In this document: positions 1 through 10,095 of the stretch, one piece after another
Numbering within the stretch: position 1 is the first letter of the stretch
Layout of the letters: each line of letters begins with the position of its first letter
Assembly: GCA_015179025.1 (NCBI GenBank)
Contig: WHUX01000008.1
Coordinates: forward strand, 248,001 to 312,000
DNA from: Terfezia claveryi
Lineage: Eukaryota > Ascomycota > Pezizomycetes > Pezizales > Pezizaceae
DNA: 64,000 nt
Direction of reading: 5' to 3'
Notes under the pieces: generated by a model
What the model was told of the DNA's origin: nothing
The model's input: the letters and a program-made list of their open reading frames with translations, nothing else
Database searches by the model: none
Made by a program: the position numbers and the translations under genes

Positions 1-1305
1 GCGCGCATACCAACACATATGCACATTCATATATGCAGTACAGGGGCCTATGCAAGCTTATTCATCTATATTGGGATACGCGCAACTTCCTGCATATGCA
101 AAACTACTAGGCATATGCACAGATACATACCATATGCACAACATTTGGGCTATATCATGACTTGTAGGTTAGAGTTAGGGAAGCATTGATATTTGGCTAA
201 TTGGGAGCTCCGAACATGCCAGATATCTAGCTCATAACCAGAATAGGAGAGTACGCGAATACTGTATCAGAGAGGGCTAGCGTACAGAAGGGATCTGCGA
301 GAGTTGACAAGTCACCAACGCTCCCACCCTTCACTATTTATCTCCACTTTCCTTCTATATTTCTCTTCATCCTCTTTACTCCGTATTTCTCTCCACTTTC
401 CCTCTTTATCCGTGTTTTTCTCTCCCTCTCTCCAAGATATGCCTCCTCGTCGTCAATGTCAACCTTCTTGTCTACCTTGCTACCCACCAGAGCTATCTCC
501 TACCCCTCGTAACAAGTAAGTCCCTACCTTACTTAGCTATTGTGGAGAGCCCTCTCTTTGGAAACAGCCCTGCCCCTTTGGAGAGAGACCCCCCCTTGGG
601 AGAGAGTGTCCCCCTTTGGCGCGAAAGCACTTAGGAGAGAGAGCCTCCCGTAGGAGCGAGAGCACCCCCTTTGGAGAGAGAGAGAGCACTCCTTTGGGGA
701 GAGTGAGAGCACCCTTCTTAGAGAGATCTCCCAGCTAATTTTTTCCATTAGCATTTATGAAGATAGCCGGTTGTCATTCTACCCTACTCGAAGTTCCTGG
801 AGGCTAGCACTAGCCCACTATCCTCCCAATTATCCTCCTCATTATCCCTCACAGCATCCAGGAGACCCATCAGATTTTTGGGGACTGATCAAATTGTCAG
901 TGTTGATCCCATTGATATTATGATTCTAAACAGAGAAAGAAGAGTGCCGCCAAAGACGATATGAGCAAGCGTTCCTGGGAGGAAACCGAGGCCTCCTTCA
1001 TATAAGGTACGCTTCCTGCTACCGTTGACGCCAGGAGTGAGCCTGTTAAGTGGGGATAGTCTCATGCCCAGTAGGGAAAGCTGGAAGGGAGTTTATAATA
1101 GTTAGACTATTAGTAGCTGGTTAGCATTAGGGCTATTAGGTGTTGTGCGATAAATTATGCATATGCTAAGGAGTTGTGCTGGTGGTTGTGCATATGCCTA
1201 GTAGTTTTGCATATGCAAGAAGTTGCGCGTATCCCAATATGGATGAATAAGCTTGCATAGGCCTATACTGCATATATGAATGTGCATATGTGTTGGTATG
1301 CGCGC
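1..1305. mobile_element. Non-autonomous terminal-inverted-repeat element (MITE/MULE-like)
   Basis: Bases 1 to about 122 match the reverse complement of about 1187-1305 with only a few differences, so the window opens in or at the left terminal inverted repeat. Both arms carry several copies of CATATGC, spaced like subterminal transposase-binding repeats. The interior has no transposase. It holds a short frame (about 439-519) and a degenerate 20-25 bp repeat built on GGAGAGAG and CCCCTTTGG (about 540-730). The left flank lies outside the window, so a target duplication cannot be tested and the superfamily stays open. Confidence 0.75.
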
Positions 1306-2330
1306 ATATGCAGGTTACCCAAATAGGCAGGTGGAAAAGACTTTTGGTGTGAGCCTCCGTATGGTAGATTTATAACCTAGGCACAGAAAGGGTAAGCGGG
1401 GACCAATCAATTGCGCGTGCCTTTGTGCACCCTTATTTTGTTGAACAAAGAGAGGGTAGATGGTACCTCATGCAGATATGTTTCTTTTCATCTGCCTAAC
1501 ATTCCATGAATTGGGGTCAGAAGTGGTGATAACTGAAACAATGATAAATTGATATTTAATTTTAAGTGGGACTCAACCTTATATTATATTATCTTTTCCT
1601 ATGTAGACTCCCGAAAGCGATGCTGTTGCTTTATATGGTGTGATCTGCATCGAGTCCAGACAGGTATGCAACCAAACTACTATCAGATGTCCACTACCTG
1701 GCAGGTAAAACGGTCATGCGAGATTCTAGCGTACAGAAAACAAATACAGAAGACCTAACCATCGCCAGTTTGCGTCGTTGGTGGTGTAGAACACAAGAGG
1801 TTGATTCTAAATACCGGCGGCCCTACGACAGGGGATCGGGCGTCTTGTGAATTGGGGGTCAGGGTGAGCAGGTATAAGGGAGCTTCAGGTGTTGAAGCTG
1901 TAAAGCCGACACATCAATCACCGATTATGATCTGATTTGCTCCCCAAGGTTTCACAGTGGAGGGAGGGCTTTATTGTATAGCAATTCTGTGCCTTGAACT
2001 ACCTATATATTTTGTTGCTTACAATCTGCTCTCGAGCAGTCGAGGCAAGAGAAGCAATGAGTAGCAAGCAGGTCGAAAAGATTTACTTCACCGAGTACCC
2101 ATCACATATGAAGGACGCATCTGTCCCCGTTTGGGAATTGAATTGAATTGAATTGTATCTGCAGGAGGAGTCTTGCAGGGCTTGGGCTCATCTCTTGTGC
2201 AGCTAAGTAACATGGGGAGGTCTTGGGTCTGGATACGCAGATGGCCACTGAAATATGTACCATTCAAGGTATCCCAAGGAAGCAGATTTGATTACCCGTT
2301 CAGGAGATATCGCCATATTTTATTGTTTTC
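1306..2330. other. Intergenic, no gene seen
   Basis: No frame longer than 70 codons and no recognisable protein. A short GAATT microsatellite lies near 2138-2157. I see no RNA gene. Confidence 0.6.
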
Positions 2331-3370
2331 GGTATATTTCGGGTTACGTTTTATATAGGTATGATTTTAATTTATTTTTAATTTGTTTTTGTTAGGGTTA
2401 AGTTAATTTTTAATTTTTTTTTATTACGGTTACGCTAATATTTTAATTTGTTTAGGTATTCGATTAATTGTGGAGAGGTATATTGCGATAAGCGATTTTG
2501 GTTTATTGGTTTGTAGGATTGTTTTAATAAGTTGGGTACGTTATTTAAGAGTTGGATTTGGTTTAACGGTGTTTAGGTAAGTGAAAGTTAATTTAGGAAT
2601 ATTGATGGGGAATGAGAATGACATAGTTAGTGTATAGTATCGAAGATTTTAAATTCGGCGTTTGATAGGATTTAGGTATTTGACTAACGTGTTGGGTTAT
2701 AAGGATTCCGGGGAACAAGAAAAGTTGAAAAGGGGAATAGCAGAAGGTTTATTTAGTTTTGGGACGTGGTGGTTAGTATGGATTGTTTTGTTAAACAAGA
2801 GAAAAATGATGAAGTTTACCACGGTAATGGGAGTTATTATTATAGTTTGGGTGGTAGTTCGCAGGTTGAGGTGAATACGGAGGATGTTGAAGGTGGTAAT
2901 ATAGTTGAAGGGTTAAGTTATGATAAGGATTGTATTAATGATGTTATGGTTTATGATAGGGATTCCGGCGAATTTGAAGGATTTTTGGAAGATTTTATAG
3001 GATGTGGAGTTGAAAGTTGTGTATGGAATTGTGTTGATATTGGAGAACATGAGTTTTTTCGAGATGAGTTTGTTGCGGAGGAAGAAGAAAAGAAGAGAGT
3101 TTTGGTTAGGTTAAGGAATATTGCGAAGAGTTTTCCGAGAGGATATTTGGTAAGTTATGGAGGGTATAGGTGAGGTTGTTTATGGTACGGGAGAGTTGTA
3201 TTGTCAGTTTGATTGTTTAGGGTTTTATGGGAATAAGTTGGGTGAAGCGATTGAGATTTGTTGTGGTAAAGTTTGAATTTTGAAGTTTGAAGATTTTATT
3301 TTCGGAGGATTTTTAATTTTGTGTTTAGTTTTTAGATGGAAGATTTTGTATTTTTAATTTAAGATTATTT
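2331..3370. other. C-depleted, strand-asymmetric tract
   Basis: By hand count, bases 2341-3360 on the + strand contain about 40 C in 1020 (about 4%), while G is near 27%; line 2881-2940 has none. About 26 of the 40 remaining C are followed by G, so C was lost mainly outside CpG and on one strand only. Open frames here (2766-3173, 135 codons, Glu/Gly-rich) may be by-products: C loss removes few codons in this frame. The 135-codon product resembles nothing I know. The composition becomes normal at the spacer that begins near 3370. Confidence 0.7.
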
Positions 3371-4015
3371 TATTGGGGTGTCGGGGGGCTTGCCCCCTGA
3401 CATATTATAATAGTGTCGGTACAACGTGAAGTATGCAATAGCGACCGTGTTAGGGCCGCTTTACGTGAGATATGAAGGGTACATCATTTAGTGTGGAGTA
3501 ACTATGTGTGAGGAGGTACCTTAGTCGTCGTGCGGATAGAGGCGGCAATCCGCCTTATATGCCCCCAAGGCTCGCACGACTCTAGTCTGGTTGGCACAAC
3601 ACCCTCCACAGGCACGACTCGATGCCTGCAATCTCCATTATGGGTTTAGCCCACCATAGTAACGAAGCCTCTTGGCGTGCATCATGCACCATCGTGCCAG
3701 ACTAGGGACCCCCGTCGTGCCAGACTAAAACGACAGGGATCCAGAATTTTGGGTATAAGTACCCAGTATTCCCACCGTTAGTTATGCAGTTTTCCATCCC
3801 CATTATCCTTCCACGACAGGAATATACTCGACTCAGCACTCGGTTAGGACTCAGCGCTCGGTTGCACCATTTGTTTCGGTTTGTTTGGTCACTACGTTAT
3901 CCATTTGGTCACGGTAACCCCTCTACGTTCAGTGCGTTTTTATCGGTGAGTTTTTTATTAATTTCAATTTTGTGGGTACATGCTAATTAGTTGTTTAATG
4001 GTTTGATTTTTAGAA
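3371..4015 (+). repeat. Cassette spacer S1 with stem-loops and leader of gene copy A
   Basis: This stretch is repeated, diverged, at 4990-5034 plus 12784-13089 plus 14468-14560 (S2, split by two transposons) and, truncated, at 15690-15878 (S3). It starts with a G-run/C-run hairpin (3379-3389 with 3392-3402). A compound stem-loop follows: outer arms 3527-3534 and 3573-3580, inner hairpin 3541-3554. A copy of TAGTCTGGTT lies at 3583. Just before copy A a likely 5' UTR intron runs from GTGAGT near 3951 to TTTTTAG at 4013. Confidence 0.7.
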
Positions 4016-4698
4016 ATGGAAGACGATAATCCTGATCAGACAAACAAGAAGCGAAAGCCGACGAATAGTAGTACCTCATATTCGAAGATGACAATTGAAC
4101 AAGCAGAGGAGAGACTCAATGTTAGACTTGGCGAGGTTCCGGGATCTCTGTTGGTGAGATGTTGGAAACAGCAAAGCATAGCGTTAAGACGGCGGATGTG
4201 GACGCTATGAAAGAGAAGATTTATGAACGGTTACTGGAGTGTTTAGAAGCTGAAGGATATCCCACCGAGGCGAATGCGGATTTCAAGGAGCCCAACGTTA
4301 GTGACTTGGTATTTTCCATAGTTGCTCCCACGGTTGCGGATTTTAGACGCAAGACAGGACGCGATATACGATTAGCCCGAGAGAAGAAGATTATATCTAT
4401 AGACAATACGGTAGTGGGTGAGGAAGAGTTTATTGTGATGGACAGGATCAAGGTCACAGAACAGAAGTTTGTGTGCATCGTGGAAGGCAAGGGTAGTTCT
4501 ACTGGAGAGGGCGTTAAACAGTGTTTGCTAGCGTTGAAGGATGGTTGGGAGAATAACAATCTGAAAGACAGTTTTTTGTATGGGTTTGTTACAACGGGAG
4601 AACATTGGGAGGTGTATCGATACAATGGTACATCTTTTGTGGTGACCGAGAAGTTTAGTGCTTTGTTTAGAGGTATGGATAAGGATAAGAAGAGGTAG
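4016..4698 (+). CDS. Predicted PD-(D/E)XK nuclease-like protein, copy A (one frameshift)
   Basis: Copy A of a small protein family also present at 14723-15481 (copy B). The frame from ATG 4016 aligns with copy B up to about codon 42. It then needs one extra base in the G-run 4141-4143 to continue in the frame that ends at 4698, giving about 227 residues. Shared features are a basic, Lys/Arg-rich start, a middle segment, and a core with an acidic strand (EEFIVMDRI), an E-x-K strand (VEGKG), a helix with Gln and a GFVTTGEHWEVY strand. This order resembles PD-(D/E)XK nucleases such as type I restriction N-terminal domains, by motif reading only. No partner is known. The indel could be an assembly error or real decay. 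Confidence 0.6.
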
Positions 4699-5034
4699 CT
4701 TGAAAACTATACAGTTGTGGTGGATTTGTTGTATTCAGTCTTGAGTGACGGAGGTATTGCAGGAAGAGATGTCGAGGTTAGATGAGGTTAGTAGGAATGG
4801 TTTATTCGCGGGTGGTAGTTTCACAGATTGTTTTTTCTTTTTTTTTTTCAGAGTAAATAATAGGGATTGTTAATGGATTGTTCGTGATAGTTCTTGTTTC
4901 GGTTGTAATTTATTTTGTAGCGGTAGTGAATTCCTCGAGATTTATTTAGTTTTATCATTTAAAATTGAGATTTATTTATTTTCGTGCCGGGGGTGTCGAC
5001 ATATAGTGAGGGTACGAAGTGACATTTGAGAAAT
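4699..5034. repeat. 3' flank of copy A and start of spacer S2
   Basis: About 4885-4960 is near-identical to 15605-15680 downstream of copy B, so the duplicated unit includes the 3' flank. The S2 hairpin region begins near 4985 and is cut at 5025-5034, the left copy of the MULE target duplication TTTGAGAAAT. Confidence 0.75.
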
Positions 5035-7890
5035 GAGATAACATTTGAAATCGACACCGGGTAGCAAATAACATTTGAAATCGACATCATGCAGACTCCC
5101 ATCACATTCGACAGCACTAAAGCAACACTAAACCCAACCAGACTACACTAAACCTTTCTAACCAACACAACCAAATACCCGCGTTGTGCCAACTAGACTA
5201 ACCCGCGTTATATTCACGCGCTTCCACGCGCAGCAGTATAGAAGCCAGCATACTTAGGTAAGCCACCTCTAACAGCTCGATGCGCATACAATCACACCAG
5301 CATAGCCGGCATAGCAGCATACCATGCATAGCCGGCATAGCCAGCATACCATGCATAGCCAGCAGCCAGCATAACCAGCGTACCCTGCATCTAGTCTCCC
5401 TGCATCCCCAGCACAGCATACCCCCCAGCGTACTCAGCACCACGCGCAGCAGCATACTGCTCCCACCCTTCACGCTCACGGCACTCACTACTCACGGCAC
5501 CCACCCTTCACGCTCACGGCACTCACTACTCACGGCACCCTTCATACTCACGGCACCCTCCACTACTCACGGCGCTCACCCAGGCTCTGCCGGTTCGGAA
5601 CCAGTTCGGCACCAGTACAGTTTCTATTCCATGCTCCCCAATCCCACCCTCCGATTCCACTGCTAATCCACGAGCTTTCAGCATCACGACCTAGGTTCTG
5701 CCAGCTCTGGCTACAGGTACTACTACTACCTATTCACGCTTCTTCAATTCTACTGCTAACCTACGAGCTTTCAGGACTACCTACGCGCTTCTGGTACTGC
5801 CAGCTCTGGCTACACTACCTACACGCCCCCGGTACTGCAAGCTCTAGCTACAATACCTACACGCTCCCGGTACTGCCAGCTCTGGCTACACTACCTACAC
5901 GCTCCCGATACTTCCAGCTCTGGCTACAATACCTACGCGCTCCCGAAGCTGCCAGCTCTAGCTACAGGTACTACTACTACTACCTATTCACGCTTCTCCA
6001 ATTCTACTGCTAACCTACAAGCTTTCAGGACTACCTACGCGCTTCCGGTACTGCTAGCTCTGGCTACACTACCTACGCACTTCCGGTACTGCCAGCTCTA
6101 GCTACAGGTACTACTACTACCTATTCACGCTTCTCCAATTCTACTGCTAACCCACGAGCTTTTAGGACTACTATGCGCTCCCGAGGCTGCCAGCTCTGGC
6201 TACAATATCTACGCGCTTCCGGTACTGCCAGCTCTGGCTACACTACCTATACGCTCCCGATACTTCCAGCTCTGGCTACAATACCTACGCGCTCCCGGAG
6301 CTGCCAGCTCTAGCTACAGGTACTACTACTACTACCTATTCACGCTTCTCCAATTCTACTGCTAACCTACAAGCTTTCAGGACTACCTACGCGCTTCCGG
6401 TACTGCCAGCTCTGGCTACACTACCTACGCGCTTCCGGTACTGCCAGCTCTGGCTACACTACCTACACGCTCCCGATACTTCCAGCTCTGGCTACAATAC
6501 CTACGCGCTCCCGGAGCTGCCAGCTCTAGCTACAGGTACTACTACTACTACCTATTCACGCTTCTCCAATTCTACTGCTAACCTACGAGCTTTCAGGACT
6601 ACCTACGCGCTTCCGGTACTGCCAGCTCTGGCTACACTACCTACACGCTCCCGGTACTGCAAGCTCTAGCTACAATACCTATGCGCTCCCGGAGCTGCCA
6701 GCTCTGGCTACACTACCTACACGCCCCCGGTACTGCAAGCTCTAGCTACAATACCTACACGCTCCCGGTACTGCCAGCTCTGGCTACACTACCTACGCGC
6801 TCCCCGAGCTGCCAGCTCTAGCTACAGGTACTACTACTACCTATTCACGCTTCTCCAATTCTACTGCTAACCCACGAGCTTTTAGGACTACTATGCGCTC
6901 CCGAGGCTGCCAGCTCTGGCTACAATATCTACGCGCTTCCGGTACTGCCAGCTCTGGCTACACTACCTACGCGCTCCTGGTACTGCCAGCTCTGGCTACA
7001 CTACCTACACGCTCCCGGTACTTCCAGCTCTGGCTACAATACCTATGCGCTCCCGGAGCTGCCAGCTCTAGCTACAGGTACTACTACTACCTATTCACGC
7101 TTCTCCAATTCTACTGCTAACCCACGAGCTTTTAGGACTACCTATGCGCTCCCGAGGCTGCCAGCTCTGGCTACAATACCTACACGCTTCCGGTACTGCC
7201 AGCTCTAGCTACACTACCTACGCGCTTCCGGTACTGCCAGCTCTGGCTACCAGCTCTGGCTACCAGCTCTGGCTACCAGCTCTGGCTACAGGTACTACTA
7301 CTACTACCTATTCACGCTTCTCCAATTCTACTACTAACCTACAAGCTTTCAGGACTACCTACGCGCTTCCGGTACTGCCAGCTCTGGCTACACTACCTAC
7401 ACGCTCCCGGTACTGCAAGCTCTAGCTACAATACCTATGCGCTCCCGGAGCTGCCAGCTCTGGCTACACTACCCTAGCTACACTACTTGCACTCTCCCGC
7501 CTCTCACATTATCAGCTCTAGCTTCTCTATCTGGCTGCTTCTAGCATATGTTATAGGATATCGCTTTGCTTTCTAACCCAGGTATCTCCAGCCGCTTTCT
7601 AATGCAGGTACCTCCAGCCGCTTTCTTACACCTCCACTCTACTAATCTATATGCTTTCTAGTATGCTTTCTACTTTGGCTATATCGCCGGTTCCACCTTC
7701 CTCTATACAACTGGATTGCCTATTCTAGCTCTGATTCATTACACGGACCACGAGTATGAGGTCTGATTCACTCTCCAACCAGACTATCTTTGGATCAGAT
7801 TTTTGCATAATGAGATTCACTTTGCTCAGGCTTGATCTACGATATCTAAACTAGCTCAATTATCTCTGGTTATTTACGGTTGATTTTTCT
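5035..7890 (+). repeat. Left terminal inverted repeat of the MULE, mostly minisatellite
   Basis: Bases 5210-5600 carry short CATAGCC/CACGGCACTC repeats. About 5700-7480 is a tandem array with a unit near 38 bp (core GGTACTGCCAGCTCTGGCTA), interrupted by repeated blocks containing (TAC)n and TTCACGCTTCTCCAATTC. The last 400 bp are unique and meet the transposase gene. ORFs read through the array are by-products of its repeat unit. Confidence 0.88.
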
Positions 7891-8081
7891 ACTTTAAGCC
7901 TTCCTAATACTGCTGTATCTTTGTAGATTGTTGGTACTGGTGTGTATATAGCTCCTTCATGTGTCCGCTCTTCTTACCTGTTCATTACACTTCTTGTATC
8001 ACGACAGTACTATCTCCTGCCTTCCCTACTCTGTTACCTTGCCAATCTTTATACTATCTTTTTTATTTGCTTCTTGCAGTT

Positions 8082-10054
8082 ATGTCGCTCGCTGTTGGTC
8101 AACGCTTTATTTCCTGGGAGGACTTCAATATTGCACTAGAAGACTGGTGTCTTACTATGCGAGTTGAAGTCAAGGTCGGAAATAAAAATAAAAAGCGAGG
8201 GGACTATTTCTGTGTGCATAAGGATAAAGACTGCAAATGGCGGTTGTATGCTGCTTTGAACTCCAATCATGAAATTGAAGTCAAAACAATTTCTGGTAGG
8301 CAGACATGTACTGGGTTAGGCTTTAAGGTAGTATTGCGAACTCACAATCTTGGTTACGTCGCGTTGTACCACAACATCTCTATGTTACCAAATCTACTAC
8401 AGTAAGCGACATTCGGGACTGTATTCGCATGAAATACAACCTAGCTACCAAGTCGCAACCAGCACAAGTGGTGAAGGTCTACCTTCTGAATGCTAGTCAA
8501 GCAGAACAAACATGCCAATTCGAACAATTGCCAGCATACCTAGCCCTACTCAAATCACACCATCCGAACTTGCATGCTGAAATACAATGTATATCAGAAA
8601 ACAAATTTCGCCGTCTATTTATTTGTCCACATGAGTCCCGACTATCCTTTCAACACATGCGGAAATTTATTGCTATTGACGGAACCTTTTTAAAGGCTCG
8701 TTATATTTTATCTTTATTGTTTGCTGTTGGTATCGATGCCAATGGTAAAAATTTGATTTTAGCATGGGGTGTGGTTGAAAGTGAGAATACGGATTCATGG
8801 AGTTGGTTTTTATCACATCTGAAGACTGCAATTCCGGAAACAGTGGGAATGACTTTAATAAGCGATCGTGACAAAGGCTTATTAAATGCACAAGAGTTGG
8901 TTTATGGAGATACAATTGTATCTTTAATCTGTTGTTTTCACTTGAAAGGTAAAATATCTAATATTCCTCTAATTAAATTAACTATGACTAATGTTATTTT
9001 ATCCCAAATAGGTAATCTTTGCAAGAAATACAACAATACCTTAACACCCTACTTTTGGGCGATTGCCAATGCTATTTCAGTAGAAGCATATGAACGAGAA
9101 ATGAATAAGCTTGAGCAAGTTCATATTGGTGCAGCTCAATATTTACGTGCAATTGACCCTAAATTATGGGTAACTGCATATTATATTGGTCCATACTATG
9201 GTCATAAAACGTCTAATATTGTTGAGTCAATAAACAATGTTTTTCGTAAAGATCGTGAGTTACCAGTTCTGGAGCTTTTGAATAATATTTGGCACTATGT
9301 GATGGCACAACGTGCCGATCGTTATATCGAAGCATCCAAATTGGTAGCTCAACGGACTCCCTTCACAACCTACTGCTATGACCAGTTACAACAAAGTCAA
9401 GCCTTAGTACTTGGCCATACAGTACAGCGCTCCTCCAATATCTTAGCTGTTGTTACACAAAACAACCACAAGTCTCATACCGTTAACCTTCATACCAAGA
9501 CTTGCACATGCGGCCAGTTTCAAGCCAATTTCATTCCCTGCAGTCATGCATGCGCTTTTCTCGAAAACCTCCAAACGATGCAAGGTCCTCATTTTAGTAC
9601 ACCTCGGCCTTATCAATATATACCGAAATCCTTTCGAGTTGATATATGGCATCAAACTTATCATCAGAATATTTTGCCTATATTAATATCCGATATTCCA
9701 GCCTCAACTCAAATTACAGCCCCTACACAACAGCAAAACAAGCGTGGCCGTCCTAAAGTTAAGCGGTTTATATCTGGAACTAGAGGTACTAGAGCTCCTG
9801 TATCGATGTCTTCCCTCAATACTAGACAAGGAAAACATACATGCCGCAGATGTGGAACATGTGGTCATAACCGCCGAACATGTAAAGCACAGGATCAGTT
9901 GGAATTATTTGCAGCTCCAAACTCACTAGATGGCGATAGTGATCAAGAAAGTGCAAGAGATACTAGTGAGGAAGATATGGAGGAAGATAATCTGCAGGAA
10001 GACGATATAGAGGAAGGCAATATACAGGAAAATAATGTAGAAGAAGAAAATTAA
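8082..10054 (+). CDS. MULE transposase with SWIM and CCHC zinc fingers
   Basis: DDE transposase that would mobilise the surrounding element. The likely start is ATG 8082 (MSLAVGQRF), directly after a pyrimidine tract and CAG. The frame needs one extra base in the GG at 8327-8328, after which it is open to 10054, about 657 residues. It contains the MULE core (IAIDGTFLK, then LISDRDKG with the second Asp, then an acidic helix). A SWIM finger (CTCGQ..PCSHAC), a zinc knuckle (CRRCGTCGHNRRTC) and an acidic tail of alternating Glu/Asp follow. Bases 8949-9011 look like a 63-nt GTAAAA..AATAG intron that keeps the frame whether spliced or not; splicing restores the family spacing. With the frame break the copy is either inactive or mis-assembled by one base. 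Confidence 0.85.
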
Positions 10055-10095
10055 GTAAAGGACTTAAAGGACATAGATATAAAATGAGGAAAGAA

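Noticed and set aside
2331..3370. Ordinary RIP
   Set aside because: RIP prefers CpA and would, over cycles, also leave G-to-A changes; G remains high and C loss is at CpA, CpT and CpC on one strand only.
5198..7425. Several open frames in the MULE left arm (and mirrored ones at 10495-12620)
   Set aside because: They are read through the minisatellite and appear in both arms in mirror form; repetitive translation (ALPVLPALAT, QLWLQ) is a by-product of the unit.
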